Positions 1 to 15,100 of a stretch of 64,000 nucleotides of DNA are shown piece by piece. Every line of letters starts with the position of its first letter. Position 1 is the first letter of the stretch. A program made the translations under genes and the position numbers. The notes below the pieces were generated by a model. The model did no database searches. It was not told the DNA's origin and saw only the letters and a program-made list of their open reading frames with translations. The DNA comes from Lyophyllum atratum (taxonomy: Eukaryota > Basidiomycota > Agaricomycetes > Agaricales > Lyophyllaceae), in NCBI GenBank assembly GCA_014905825.1, contig JACGCN010000003.1, forward strand, positions 1,364,001 through 1,428,000, read 5' to 3'.

Positions 1-173
1 AAGCAGGAACGATGTGCCTCGTAGATGTTGAGATATGTACACGCCATTGTAAGGAGTACCCTTTCATTGTCACCAGATGATATAGATAGACGGAATACAG
101 CAATATACCTCGAAGCAGGACAACAGAGGATAAATGATAATGACAGGTGAATATTGTTACTCATACTTGCGAA
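1..173. other. left flank, no gene seen
   Basis: This short stretch lies downstream of the glycerol kinase stop codon. It is AT-rich and probably holds that gene's 3' untranslated region. I see no open frame or RNA gene in it. Confidence 0.5.
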
Positions 174-2298
<2,125 letters not shown>

Positions 2299-2679
2299 GT
2301 GAAATCTGCGGGGAAAAGAGGGGATGCGCGTTCTGGGAGGCAGTCCGGGTTTTAAAGGGATCGAAAATGTTCCACACGGACGAAGAATGGATCTCCAACA
2401 AGTGTATACCATTTTCCGCTCAAAATAATATGTCATTTGCCTTTGTATCACGAGTGTTCCCTCCGGACCGCCGATCCGCCCACTCGCAAGTAGTCGCAGA
2501 TCCGCATCCGCATAAAACGGACTCCCTCCGTTTCCTCAAGTCTGGGGCTAGAGGCGGGGAGTCCAAGGGAGTCTACGGGTATAAACTTGGCCTATAACCT
2601 TTTTGTCATCTGAACTCCATCTGTTTCAAGTAAGAGCTAAGACTGTTCTACATGGCTAAAAGTTATACAGTGTCTGAGT
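2299..2679. promoter_or_regulatory. GUT1 upstream region / GH47 3' flank
   Basis: This gap lies between the start of glycerol kinase and the stop of the mannosidase gene, both on the minus strand. It therefore holds the glycerol kinase promoter and the mannosidase 3' flank. It contains an inverted repeat, GGACTCCC at 2519-2526 and GGGAGTCC at 2557-2564, with a third GGGAGTC at 2567-2573. No open reading frame here looks real. Confidence 0.45.
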
Positions 2680-5031
<2,352 letters not shown>

Positions 5032-5882
5032 AGAACACCGATAGGGGGAAGGTTGAGCGTTAGTCAGTCGTGAAGGCAACGCGTGAACCGGATATCAGTG
5101 CTGGTGTGGAGCGAGGCAGTCACCACATCCAGCCGCAGTTGCTCGGAGCGATCGTGATAAAAATAGACTCTGTATAATTTTAGCATCCTCCAGACGTAAC
5201 AATTATAATAATGTCAGCGCTGGAATTGCTAGCAGGCCCCGGAAAACAAGAAGAGCTTTGCGAAATCTCAAAGTATACAAACTCGATATCTGGGCCTTCT
5301 CTCACAAGTAGTAGGTAGGTCATTTGCCACTCCATTACATACCTCCCGTAACCTCCTTGAGCGATGATACGTTTATAATATTGAAAATCTGTGTTAACTC
5401 AGAGACAATTCAATAAAGTGGAAGAAGTTTTGGGTCCATGAATTCTGCACGCAAACTGCGCCAGTGGAAGAGACGTACCCAGTCGCTAGGGCTTCATAGC
5501 TCAATCAGCCGCAGCGTATCTTTTCCGAATCCGCTTTATGGTCAGGGACTGGCGCAAAATCCTACATCAGCTTCAAAACTGGTCAAGGACTTTCCAGAGC
5601 GTTTGAACTAGTAGATAGATCTAGGTGCTCGGTGCCTCGTCAGGGCTCCCTGAGTTAAAACTAAGGTTCAACTTACAATTACCTAGAAACTTGAAATGGC
5701 CACCAGCATGCCTACCCTGATTCTACCTATCTGCATGTATCTGTAAATGAAATCTCGTCTTCGGCTGCCTCGAGGGTTCGTGAATTGTCGTGCTAACGGA
5801 AGAGGACTGTAGCTATCGGAGTTCGAATGATACCTGACACGGATATTCGCGACCACTTGAACAACTTGAACTTGAGCAGACC
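5032..5882. promoter_or_regulatory. divergent intergenic region between GH47 and AP180
   Basis: About 850 bp separate the divergent starts of the mannosidase (-) and the clathrin adaptor (+), so both promoters and 5' untranslated regions should lie here. I found no convincing coding frame. A TAGCTCAATCAGC stretch near 5500 resembles a tRNA A box but has no properly spaced B box. Confidence 0.4.
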
Positions 5883-8361
5883 ATGTCCAGTTTCGACAAG
5901 GTCGTGAAGCTGGCCTGCAAGCCCAAGGCTGCACCACCGAAGGCCAAGGTAACAGGACATCCTGCTACACAGGTGATTCAGACTAATCATTTCTCGTAGT
6001 ATATCGACGCCATCATCGCTGCAACCTGGTCCGATGACGGTGCAGTCCACGATGTATGCAAGGCGCTGTCGCCTCGTTTCCGCGAACCGAACACTGTGGT
6101 ATGCATTCTCCGAATTTTGGAGGTCATATCTGACGGATATGCTGTCATGACCTAGGTTGTCTTCAAGGCTCTGATCGTCTTACACACAATGATTCGCAAC
6201 GGAGCAACCGACAATGTACTTGGCTATCTCTCGTCTTCAGAGGTTTTGAGGCTGCACAACGTCTCGGCTGGAAACTGGGAAGGTCTGCACCCCTTTCACA
6301 TACTGATTTCTTGGCTCGGTGTTCAATCTATGTGCTTGGTCAGGATATGCAGCACCGGAAAACCTCCAGAATTACGCCAGTTATCTGAACTCACGTATAC
6401 GAGCATATCGCGATCTGAAACACGATGCCGTTCGCGTACAGGCAGAAACCAACCGCGACATGCGCAATTCCGCTCACATCGAGGAGGACGTTTACCTGAA
6501 TCGGTCGCGCAAAAAGAAGGGTGCACCTCCCCCTGCTGCCTCGGCTTCGTCGGGTCCTTCGAGAAGTAAAACAATCATGGGCAGGAAGCTCCGTATCATG
6601 ACCGTTGAGAAGGGATTGCTGAGGGAGACGAAAGCGGTCCACCGGATGATCGATTCTCTTGTTGAATGCCGGGTGCGTTCCCATCAGGACTTCAAGCCAG
6701 CGCCTCCCATTGATCTCTGCTTTTAGTTCTATCTAGATGATCTAGAAGATGAACTGACAATTACCGCTCTACGAATGCTTGTTAAAGATCTTCTGATTCT
6801 ATTCCAAGCAGGTAACGAAGGCGTTATCAATGTTCTGGGTGCGTATATTGTCAATAACAGCTTCTGCATGTCTGAACTGAAATATAGAGCATTATTTCGA
6901 GATGTCAAATGTTGACGCCTCGGAAGCCCTTGCCATATATCGCCACTTCTGCAAGCAGACAGAGCGTGTCGTCGAATTCCTGGGTGTGTAGCGAAGAAAC
7001 TTCAGAATCTGCTCAATGTTCCAATACCTAACTTGAAACATGTGAGTGCAGGGCTATGGATTTGATCGGAAATTCAATATGATTGGCGCACAGGCACCAG
7101 TGTCATTGGCCGGTGCTCTCCAGGAGTACCTCGAAGATCCAGCATTCGAGCAAAATAGGATTGAATATAAGGCTAGTAAGGGCGTTGCAGATAAGGGGAT
7201 TAAGAGGCCTGGCCTAACAGTAAAATCCGACAAACGTATGGCTTGCCATCTTATCGTCCCTTCTATACGCGCTGACTTTTACCGACAAAGCTACTCCCTT
7301 GAAAGACTCGTCAGTGGCCCCCGTCCCTACCATATCAACGCCACAAGCATCCACCAGTGCCCCAACGTCAACATCCGCCGCTGGTAGCAATAAGGATGTC
7401 GTTGATTTCTTTGCCAACATCTCGGAAGAACAGTCGACGATGTTCAATCCTCAGACTAACAGGTAAAATCGCTGTTTTATCTCTGAATCAGCTTCTAAGC
7501 ATCTTTACAGCCCGAACACTGCGTATTTCCAAAACCAAAGCACCTCAAATCCTTTTGCTCAGATGCAGATGACTGGAGGTCCGTTCATGCAGGCCCAACC
7601 AACCGGTTTCCTCCAATCTCAACAAACTGCCTTCCAAATGCCCCCGGCAAATCCTTTCGGACTTCCTCCCCAATCCCAACAACCATCATCTGCGCATCGT
7701 CCCTTCGCTGCCTTTTTGCCTCAGCAGACAGGTTTCACCCAGTCACAGCAGCTTCAACCTCAACAAACCCAGCCGACAGGATCCCCTCAGTCACAGACAT
7801 CTCAATTAACGGGTTTTATCGCACTTCAGCTTCCGCAACAAACTGGTTTTCTTCAGCCGCAAGCGACGGGGGCTAATCCGTTCAGGCAGAGCATGTTGGT
7901 TCCTCAGTCAACTGGTATGGCGTTATTTGGTGGAGCTGGTAATGGTGGGATGGGCCAGGGGAGTCAAAATCCGTTCCCGGCCCAAAGCCAAGGTCAAGGA
8001 GGATCAGGTTTCAATATGTCACAACCGTTTACCTCCACGGGAATTGGCTTCTCTGCGACATCCTCCGACGCATCACCCTTTGCGCAAAACCCCTTGGGCC
8101 CCACTCAGACACCGGCCAATATACCTCCTCGGCCGTCCTCGACTCCGCTGACGTCCAGATCTGGATCGACTTCTACTAGTGCGATGTCGCCGCCTGTCGT
8201 GCAGGTGGTCAAGACACATCAAACTGGTACTAAGAATCCATTTGGACCCATCACTCCAGCTGCTCCCCCGCCTTTACCGAAGCAGCCGACGCTGATGGAA
8301 TTGAGTATGGGCTTCGGGGGAACTGGAATGCAGGTGGGACAGGCTCAGCAAGGCCAACAGG

Positions 8362-8436
<75 letters not shown>

Positions 8437-9251
8437 AAACCGGAAGCGGGTTCGGCAGCTTCAGTGGAGCACTGAGCCCTGGAGCGACGGACATTTCCAG
8501 TGTTGCGTCGTCTTTTGCGCGTAGTAGGCCCAATGGGACAACAAATGCTCAGCAACCGAGCTCGTCAGGCTTCTCGCAGACAGGTGCTCTCAATGCGCAG
8601 CCCACCACAAATTCTACCGGATCCACATTCCCTGATTCCCTTTTCTCTTCATCACTATCAAGTCAACCCACAGGGATGACCAACACCTCATCGGCACCCT
8701 CTGTAGCACCGATGAAACCACAGACGACAGGATTTGCTGGGTTGAAGCCATTCAAGCCATCGTCGTCATTCGGTGCCTCCTTGCTGGAATCCTTGCCCCC
8801 AATTCCGGGATCGTCGCCTTCCACACCTGCTGCTATGACCAATTCCAACAACACCGGCGCAGCTCCCAATTCAGGTGGAGGACTGTCGTGGAATGGATCA
8901 GGATCTGCCACACAAACGACAAGCACGTTTGCGAACTCGTCTGCTACTGGGTCGACTGGTATGGTTGGGAGTGGCTCATCCTTCGGCCAGGGTCTCCGAC
9001 CCCAGATTACTGGTGGAGGGGCTGCGAATCCCTTCCGTGCCTCCATGATGGATTTGTCGAATGGAACACCAAACTTCAATCAATCCTCTGCACCTCCACC
9101 TCTACCAGGCTTCCCCGCGTCTACAACAGGTTCGGCCTCCTTCGGCTCGAGTCTGTTCAGCGGAACTAGCGGCACGCTTAACCCGAGCTCTGCTTTTGGC
9201 CAGAATCAGCAACAGCAGCAGCAGCACCAGGGCGGCGCTTCCTTGATTTAG
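5883..9251 (+). CDS. AP180: AP180/YAP180-type clathrin assembly protein (ANTH domain)
   Basis: An endocytic adaptor that binds PI(4,5)P2 through an N-terminal ANTH domain and recruits clathrin and EH-domain proteins. The ATG at 5883 opens MSSFDKVVKLACKPKAAPPK, the classic lysine-rich lipid-binding start. ANTH helices follow in exons to about 7330, including VFKALIVLHTMIRNG near 6170 and YLNSRIRAYRDLK near 6390. After a linker ending VVDFFANISEEQSTMFNPQTN comes a low-complexity tail encoded mostly by one long exon (7563-9251). The tail carries at least six NPF motifs, many Q-x-T-G motifs, an uninterrupted 25-glutamine run (8364-8438) and a second glutamine-rich end. Around nine introns lie in the 5' half. 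The stop is TAG at 9249-9251. The LAA1 gene, also linked to clathrin adaptors, lies one gene away. Confidence 0.93.
8364..8438 (+). repeat. CAG/CAA trinucleotide tract encoding 25 glutamines
   Basis: A 75-nt run of CAG with a few interspersed CAA codons inside the tail of the ANTH protein. It is in frame and unbroken, and is likely to vary in length between strains. The CAA interruptions would be expected to slow expansion. Confidence 0.95.
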
Positions 9252-9684
9252 TTATGTTCTGCAGACCCACTCCTTCTTTCTCCGGTATCTCCTTGTTATT
9301 TAATATCCGTTACCTACTTATTGTAATTCCATCGATTCAATGTTGCTCTTGCTCTGAGCTCTGGGACATTTTTAGCATTCTACCGTAGTACTCATTCTTT
9401 ACCCCTCGGATTCTTCAGAGTACGCGACGAATGGAATTTTTGCTCTGAATATAATGTACAGATATAGCATGTCACGAGCAAGTGGCCACTTATGCATGTT
9501 ATTTATGTAACGTTGGTTGGACGTTGATAAGTCTTCAAGGTCTTTGTATTGTACTTTTACGACTCTTACTCTCTTCCACATTCACACTCTTCAGGCATGG
9601 CCTCGTGAGTGGTGAATATACTTAATACAGCACCCAGCTGATTCATGGCACCTCAGTGTCGAACATATCTCAGCCACCGACGCA
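9252..9684. other. intergenic region between AP180 and NASP
   Basis: This AT-rich stretch holds the 3' flank of the adaptor gene and the promoter of the histone chaperone gene, both on the plus strand. No other gene is visible. The sequence just before the ATG at 9685 is pyrimidine-rich and contains in-frame stops, so translation should start at 9685. Confidence 0.4.
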
Positions 9685-11118
9685 ATGAGCGTCGAGCCGA
9701 CTATCGAGAGCGCGGTCGAACACGCAAAGCGCGCTTTTGCGCTCAAAAAATTTGAACAAGCTATCGAACACTATGCTACTGCCCTAGAATTAATGTAAGT
9801 CGCGTTCGTTTGACCGCTGGCCAACCATGTCGCGCTCAACACGCATACGCGTTATCGCTTCACTAGGACGAAAAAGGTTGGCGACGACAGCCCGGAGATA
9901 GCGGACCTGTATTTCTCCTATGGAAAGGCGTTACTGGAGAATGCGATATCCCAAAGTACTGTGCTTGGAAAGGAACAGGTGGAGGAGGACCATGAGGACG
10001 AGAACAGTACGTGAAGTGGCACCGTCCCCTTGCGCGTCAAAGTTGATTATTTCTAGTGCCTACCGTCGGTGCCAATGGCAAGGGACCCATATTATCATTT
10101 TCAGGGGACGCCGAGGATATGTTGGACGATGATGACGATCCTGCCGTTGATCTCTTTGCTCAAGCAGCTCAAACTATTGCCGAGGCGGAGGCCACCGGAG
10201 AGGGCGAAGATGATGAAGAGGGAGAGGAAGATGATGCAGAACCAGAAGACGACTTCAACGCCGCCTGGGAAGTTCTGGACCTCGCTCGAGCTATCTACGA
10301 CAAAGAGAACGACCGAGGTGACGATGACGAAGTTAAACTCAAATTAGCAGATACCTATATTGCTCTCGGAGACGTATCATTGGAAACGGGTTCGTACAGT
10401 ACCTTTCCATTTACATGCTGCTTGCTCATGCTACTACAGAGAAGTTTGACCAGGCCATCACGGATTACGAAGCTGGTCTTGCCCTCAAAGCTGAACTACT
10501 GCCCATCTCTTCACGTCAGATTGCTGAAGCGCATTATAAGCTTAGCATGGTGCTCGACCTTACTCCGGGACGTTTGGCGGAGGCCATTATTCAGGCGGAA
10601 AAGGCACTCGAAAGCGTTGAGAGTCGCTTAGCCGAGCTCCGCGATGGAATCTCTGGCCAGCTTCCTCCCATCCCGCAAGAGGAGAAGCCCAGCGCGAAAG
10701 GCAAGGGCAAGTCAACCGGCTCACGCCTGGTCAGAGACGATTTGGTGCAGAAGATGACGAAAACCCAGATCGAGGCTGAGATAAAAGAGGTGTCAGAGCT
10801 TAAGGAGGACTTAGCACTCAAGGTATGGTAGATAGTTTTCGTCTCGATATATGCACTGACCACCTAGCTCAGGTCGAGGAGCTGAAGACTACACCGAGTG
10901 AATCCACAGATGCATCCGCTCCTGCAATGGTAGCACAGGCACTGGATAAGGAGCTTAATGCGGGGGCGTCCGCGGTGTCTGCGTCTATTCCGGCAGTTGT
11001 CAACGACCTGACGTCTATTGTCAAGAAGAAGAAGCCTGCGGAGAAACGGAAAGCGGACGCGGAGGTAGAATCGTCAAGTATAGAGAAAAAGGCTCGCGTG
11101 GATGCGCCAGAGGCTTAA
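9685..11118 (+). CDS. NASP: NASP/Hif1/Sim3-type histone chaperone (SHNi-TPR)
   Basis: Histone H3-H4 chaperone with interrupted TPR repeats, acting in the nucleus and cytosol in histone supply and, in fission yeast (Sim3), in CENP-A loading. The ATG at 9685 opens MSVEPTIESAVEHAKRAFAL followed by a first TPR (FEQAIEHYATALEL). A second TPR-like helix pair (EIADLYFSYGKALLENA) is followed by a long acidic insert at about 10160-10250, the family's hallmark interruption. The SHNi-TPR core (LADTYIALGDVSLE, then FDQAITDYEAGLALKAELL) follows. The C-terminus has a coiled segment (IEAEIKEVSELKEDLALKV) and a lysine-rich, NLS-like end (KKKKPAEKRKADAE) before the TAA at 11116. Four introns are visible: after the first TPR, before PTVGANGKGP, after DVSLET and after LALKV. 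Confidence 0.9.
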
Positions 11119-12100
11119 TTTCTATTTATCGCCACATGCCAGAGAGAGGACTATGTATTGTTTGAGTACCATTCTCATCGCTTTATAATAATTTACGAAT
11201 GACATAGAGGACATCGATTACTTCAGGGAGCGACTCTGTTTTCATTGGATATATTCCACAGATTCCCTATACGCTACGCATCGCCCATCTCGAAGAAGTC
11301 TGAGTACAGGACTGGGGGCTAGAGCTCGATGACTGACTCACGCTGGGATACCAGAGGTATAGTGGACGGTCGCTGTATAAGCTATCAGGAGCTATCCTTA
11401 AGTTTTCTTCAGATACTCTGCCACTGCGACATCAACATGATACGCGTATACTTCATCCCTACTGGATTCTGGCAGCTTGCCTAGAGGTCAAGATCAATGT
11501 ATATCAGCCAAAGAGTCTCAGTGCAGCATGAAACAAAGAGAAGGACCGCGTACACAAAAGCCAAACGTAACGGTCGCGGATCCACTGGTGCAACCATGAT
11601 TGTTTCTTTTTGCTATCACCACTTCGCTTTACCACGTTCAAGATCCTCCATACTCTTTTCAAACGCAAATCCTCTGAGGTCCTAGCACTAGAAATACAGG
11701 AATGGTATGCTGACGGTAGATGTTAAATGCTAAACGTTGAACGTTGACAACGTCGAGTGAGGCCTGAGCGGACTCGGAGAATAGACTCCTGCCTTTGAAG
11801 CAAGGTCATCAGCCTACGTCATCAGTACGCCTAAAAAAGCACAGTGACATAGTAAAGAGTGAAGCAAGCTTCTCGCAAATTTTTGGGAAAATACAATGAT
11901 TTCTGTTGTAGGTACCTGTAATGGCCACCCATTCTTCCGTAATCCAGGCTGCCAGAAGGGAGGCTGAGAAGAGCACAAAGAAGATGCACAAATGCCGCAG
12001 GTGAACGTGGGTCGATGGCTAGGTTTGGTATGTCTGATAACATAGCCTGATTCTAAACAAGCTCGGATAAATACATGTTCTGGCTATCTGTAGCCTAGAA
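11119..12100. other. convergent intergenic region, no gene seen
   Basis: Nearly 1 kb separates the stop of the histone chaperone (+) from the stop of the LAA1 gene (-). Short frames occur on both strands but none shows a family motif or a consistent intron pattern. It most likely holds two 3' untranslated regions. A small unrecognised gene cannot be excluded. Confidence 0.35.
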
Positions 12101-15100
12101 TTAAAATGACCGCAGGGAAATTTGGGGCTTTGCAGTATTTTGTGCAGCTGCTGATGTGGTGCCACCGACGGCTCGCCTGATTGATTGCTCCAAGAGCTCT
12201 CGCGTCCCATTGTCCAACTTTGCTGCCGCGTCCTTAAACGCCGCTGGTGATGAAGTAGCGTATAACAGCAACTGAGAGATTGTTTGCGAGGTCACAGGGG
12301 CCGGAGTCAATTGAGAGTTGGACAAGAGCAAAGCGATAGTTGGGAGCAGAACGCCCAGAAGTCGAACACCTTCACGACAAGCATCAGAAAATATGACATG
12401 GACGTTGTATCCTGAACTCACGATGGTTCTCTGGGGTGGATGCAAAAAACGTGGAAAATGCCTTCCATACTTCACCAATGGCGGCAACTTGAGGCTCTTT
12501 GATTGAACCATCATGAACAAGGGGAGCCATTTTTGCTATAAATTCAATCAGCCCGGGAATTAGAAGCCGCGCGCACTGGTGAAGCATGGCGCTCCCAGCG
12601 GTTGAAGCCACGATCAGCGTTTTGGCACAGTGGGCTGCTGTGAGTGATAACTGAAAAAAAGACCCAAATTTAGTAACCTAAATTCTGTCACGATACGTGC
12701 AGATTAGCATACTTCGCCTGATTCAAGAAGTTTCTGGCAAATGAGGAAACAGCAATGTTCGATGACCGCTTGAGACACTTTGACCGAAACTGGGATAACG
12801 GTCAGGATGAGCACTGCCGCCAGGAGATTGTTCTTGATCTTTTTCGTAGATATCACGCCATGGCGACCACTGGAAATCGAATCAGTTTTATTCTCCTTGT
12901 TTCTGAGATGAGCCTACCTCATTGCATCTATGTTCAAGAGGCAAGAAGAAAGGAGTCCATGAAGTAAACGTTCATATACGTCATGAGTGCCTGGGCCGGC
13001 GCCTTGAGGGAGGTCGAGCATTGATTTCAGTGACGGAAGTGTTGATCCGACAAGGTCAATTTCAGACGATTCATCCTTCAAGAGCTCTGAAGACAGGTTA
13101 GGGCTTGTCATTCCAGGAGAAACTACCACTAACCATTATAAAGCAAAATGGCGACCGCCCGAACGTCTTCTCGTTGTTGGGACGTTATTGAGATGCCCAC
13201 TGCGTAGAAAGCAGAGAACGCTGAGCTGATCATTTTGATCCTGTCAGACGTGTCCCCTTCTGAGAAGAGATGAGCAAGGAGAAAATCAAGAAGGTCGAAT
13301 ACTGACGGATAGATTGACCACGGGAAGAAAAGATGGAATGCCGCAGTATATGTGCACATATCCTGAGACAGTGGGCTTTGGGCGAAGTAAGAGAAAGTTC
13401 GTCCCCAGAGCTGCAAATTTTCAAGATAAGGTCACATGGGTGTTTCAACTGACCCACCTTGATTGGTGCTCCTGTGAAGCAGCGAACGACGAAAGCATTT
13501 CCACTAGATGAACCTGTACGTTGGCAGGCTCCGTCATTGCTATCCGATAGCAAAGGCTGATGAATTCCTCGAATATCATAGGTTCCTTGATCGCTTTTCC
13601 TGAATACTCTGGCCGTACCAAACATTTGAGGGCTCGTAGCGCCGAAACTACCAGTGACTGGCGGGCTGACGATATCGAAGTTGAGTCTGCAGATGACGTC
13701 ACCAATGCCTCATATACAAGGCCAAAGATGATATGGAAAAAGGCGGTGGGCTCTTCCCGCTTGCTAACATTCAGATGCTTGGATTCCGGATTGAACTCCT
13801 GACCATCCATGGCTGCCAAGATGTGGGAATCACCGTTTTCCATAGCAGTTGCGACGGCTTGCAGAATGACAGGCCACGATTTAGCATAGTACTAGTCAAT
13901 CGAGTTCAGACACCGGTGAAAACGTAGGACACACATTTAGACATACCGGCAATAGGACTTCCTTTCCAAGGCTCGAGTAGGACGAGTCGAGAGCCACTGT
14001 CGATGTGTCGTTGAGGAACTCGGAATCCACTCTGATGCTCGCATAGTCCCGCAGAGCAGCAATCCACAATGAAGCGAGGGTGGATCGGTACGGTTTCACG
14101 ACATTCTCTAGGTACGTCTGATGCACAGTCGCAACCTGCAACTGAGCCCATGCGGACAGGGTTGATATTCTCAACATCGCAGATGCATTAGGACTAAGTT
14201 CTCCTGTTTCCCCGAGAGAAAGCATGCCTGAGTCTAATGTAGCAATCAGTACCTGCGAGAAGGTAAAATAGAAGTCCCGGACCTTTCGATTGCTCGAGCG
14301 CAGTGGTGAGTAACTTTAGGATACGGCCCATCCTAACTACGTCCTTCACGACACCACAGCCCACGAAAATAGCACATGCGTGGACCGCAGAAGCCAAAAT
14401 TTCGGGAGTCGAGTCCGCTGAAAAAGCCGGTGTCAGAGCGGCCGTTATAGGGGCTTGGTGCTGCTCCAGAAGCAGCGCATCAGGGTAAGCGGGATCCGGG
14501 ACTTTAGCAAAGATCTAAAAGAACTCATGGGTCACCGTAGTACGGGCAGAAAACAAGGAGACACACCTCAATGACATCCCGAAGAACGACCAGGCCCTCC
14601 ATACGAATTTCTGTGACATATGCGGTGGATGCAGTGAACGCCATTTTGATAAGATCGGGAACACGAGACACGAGGAGGCCTTTTGTGGGAATACCCAAGG
14701 TGCGCGCATAGGCAACATCTAGATGCTCCCTCCGCCCACTCTTTGCAACGATCGTGCAGATGTGATGTAAACACTGCAGTGCAAAAAGCTGCGTCCTCCA
14801 GCGAGATGTAGGGTGTGATCGCCCACCCGCCGCTCCGTCCTGCATCATGCCGAAGTTCAGAGACTCTCCTTCGTCGTCCCGGGGACCCTGCCTGGTAGCA
14901 GCATCCGCGACCTGCTGTGATGCAGTCGTTCGGGACATGATACGCTGGCACAGATCTATCCACGCGGAAGGATTATGCTCGACAGTTTGTTCCAGCCAGC
15001 TCGAGATCACGTTTCTTACTCCCTGGACGGACGAATCATCATCCAGCATACCGAACAAATCTTCGACGAGCCTGTCGCCTCCCAGTTTCGACATAGAAAG

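Noticed and set aside
5480..5560. tRNA-like A box (TAGCTCAATCAGC) with a weak B-box-like sequence downstream
   Set aside because: The two boxes are too close and the B box has several mismatches; no cloverleaf can be drawn.
8274..8555. Long minus-strand frame encoding poly-leucine or poly-cysteine
   Set aside because: It is the antisense reading of the polyglutamine tract of the AP180 gene.
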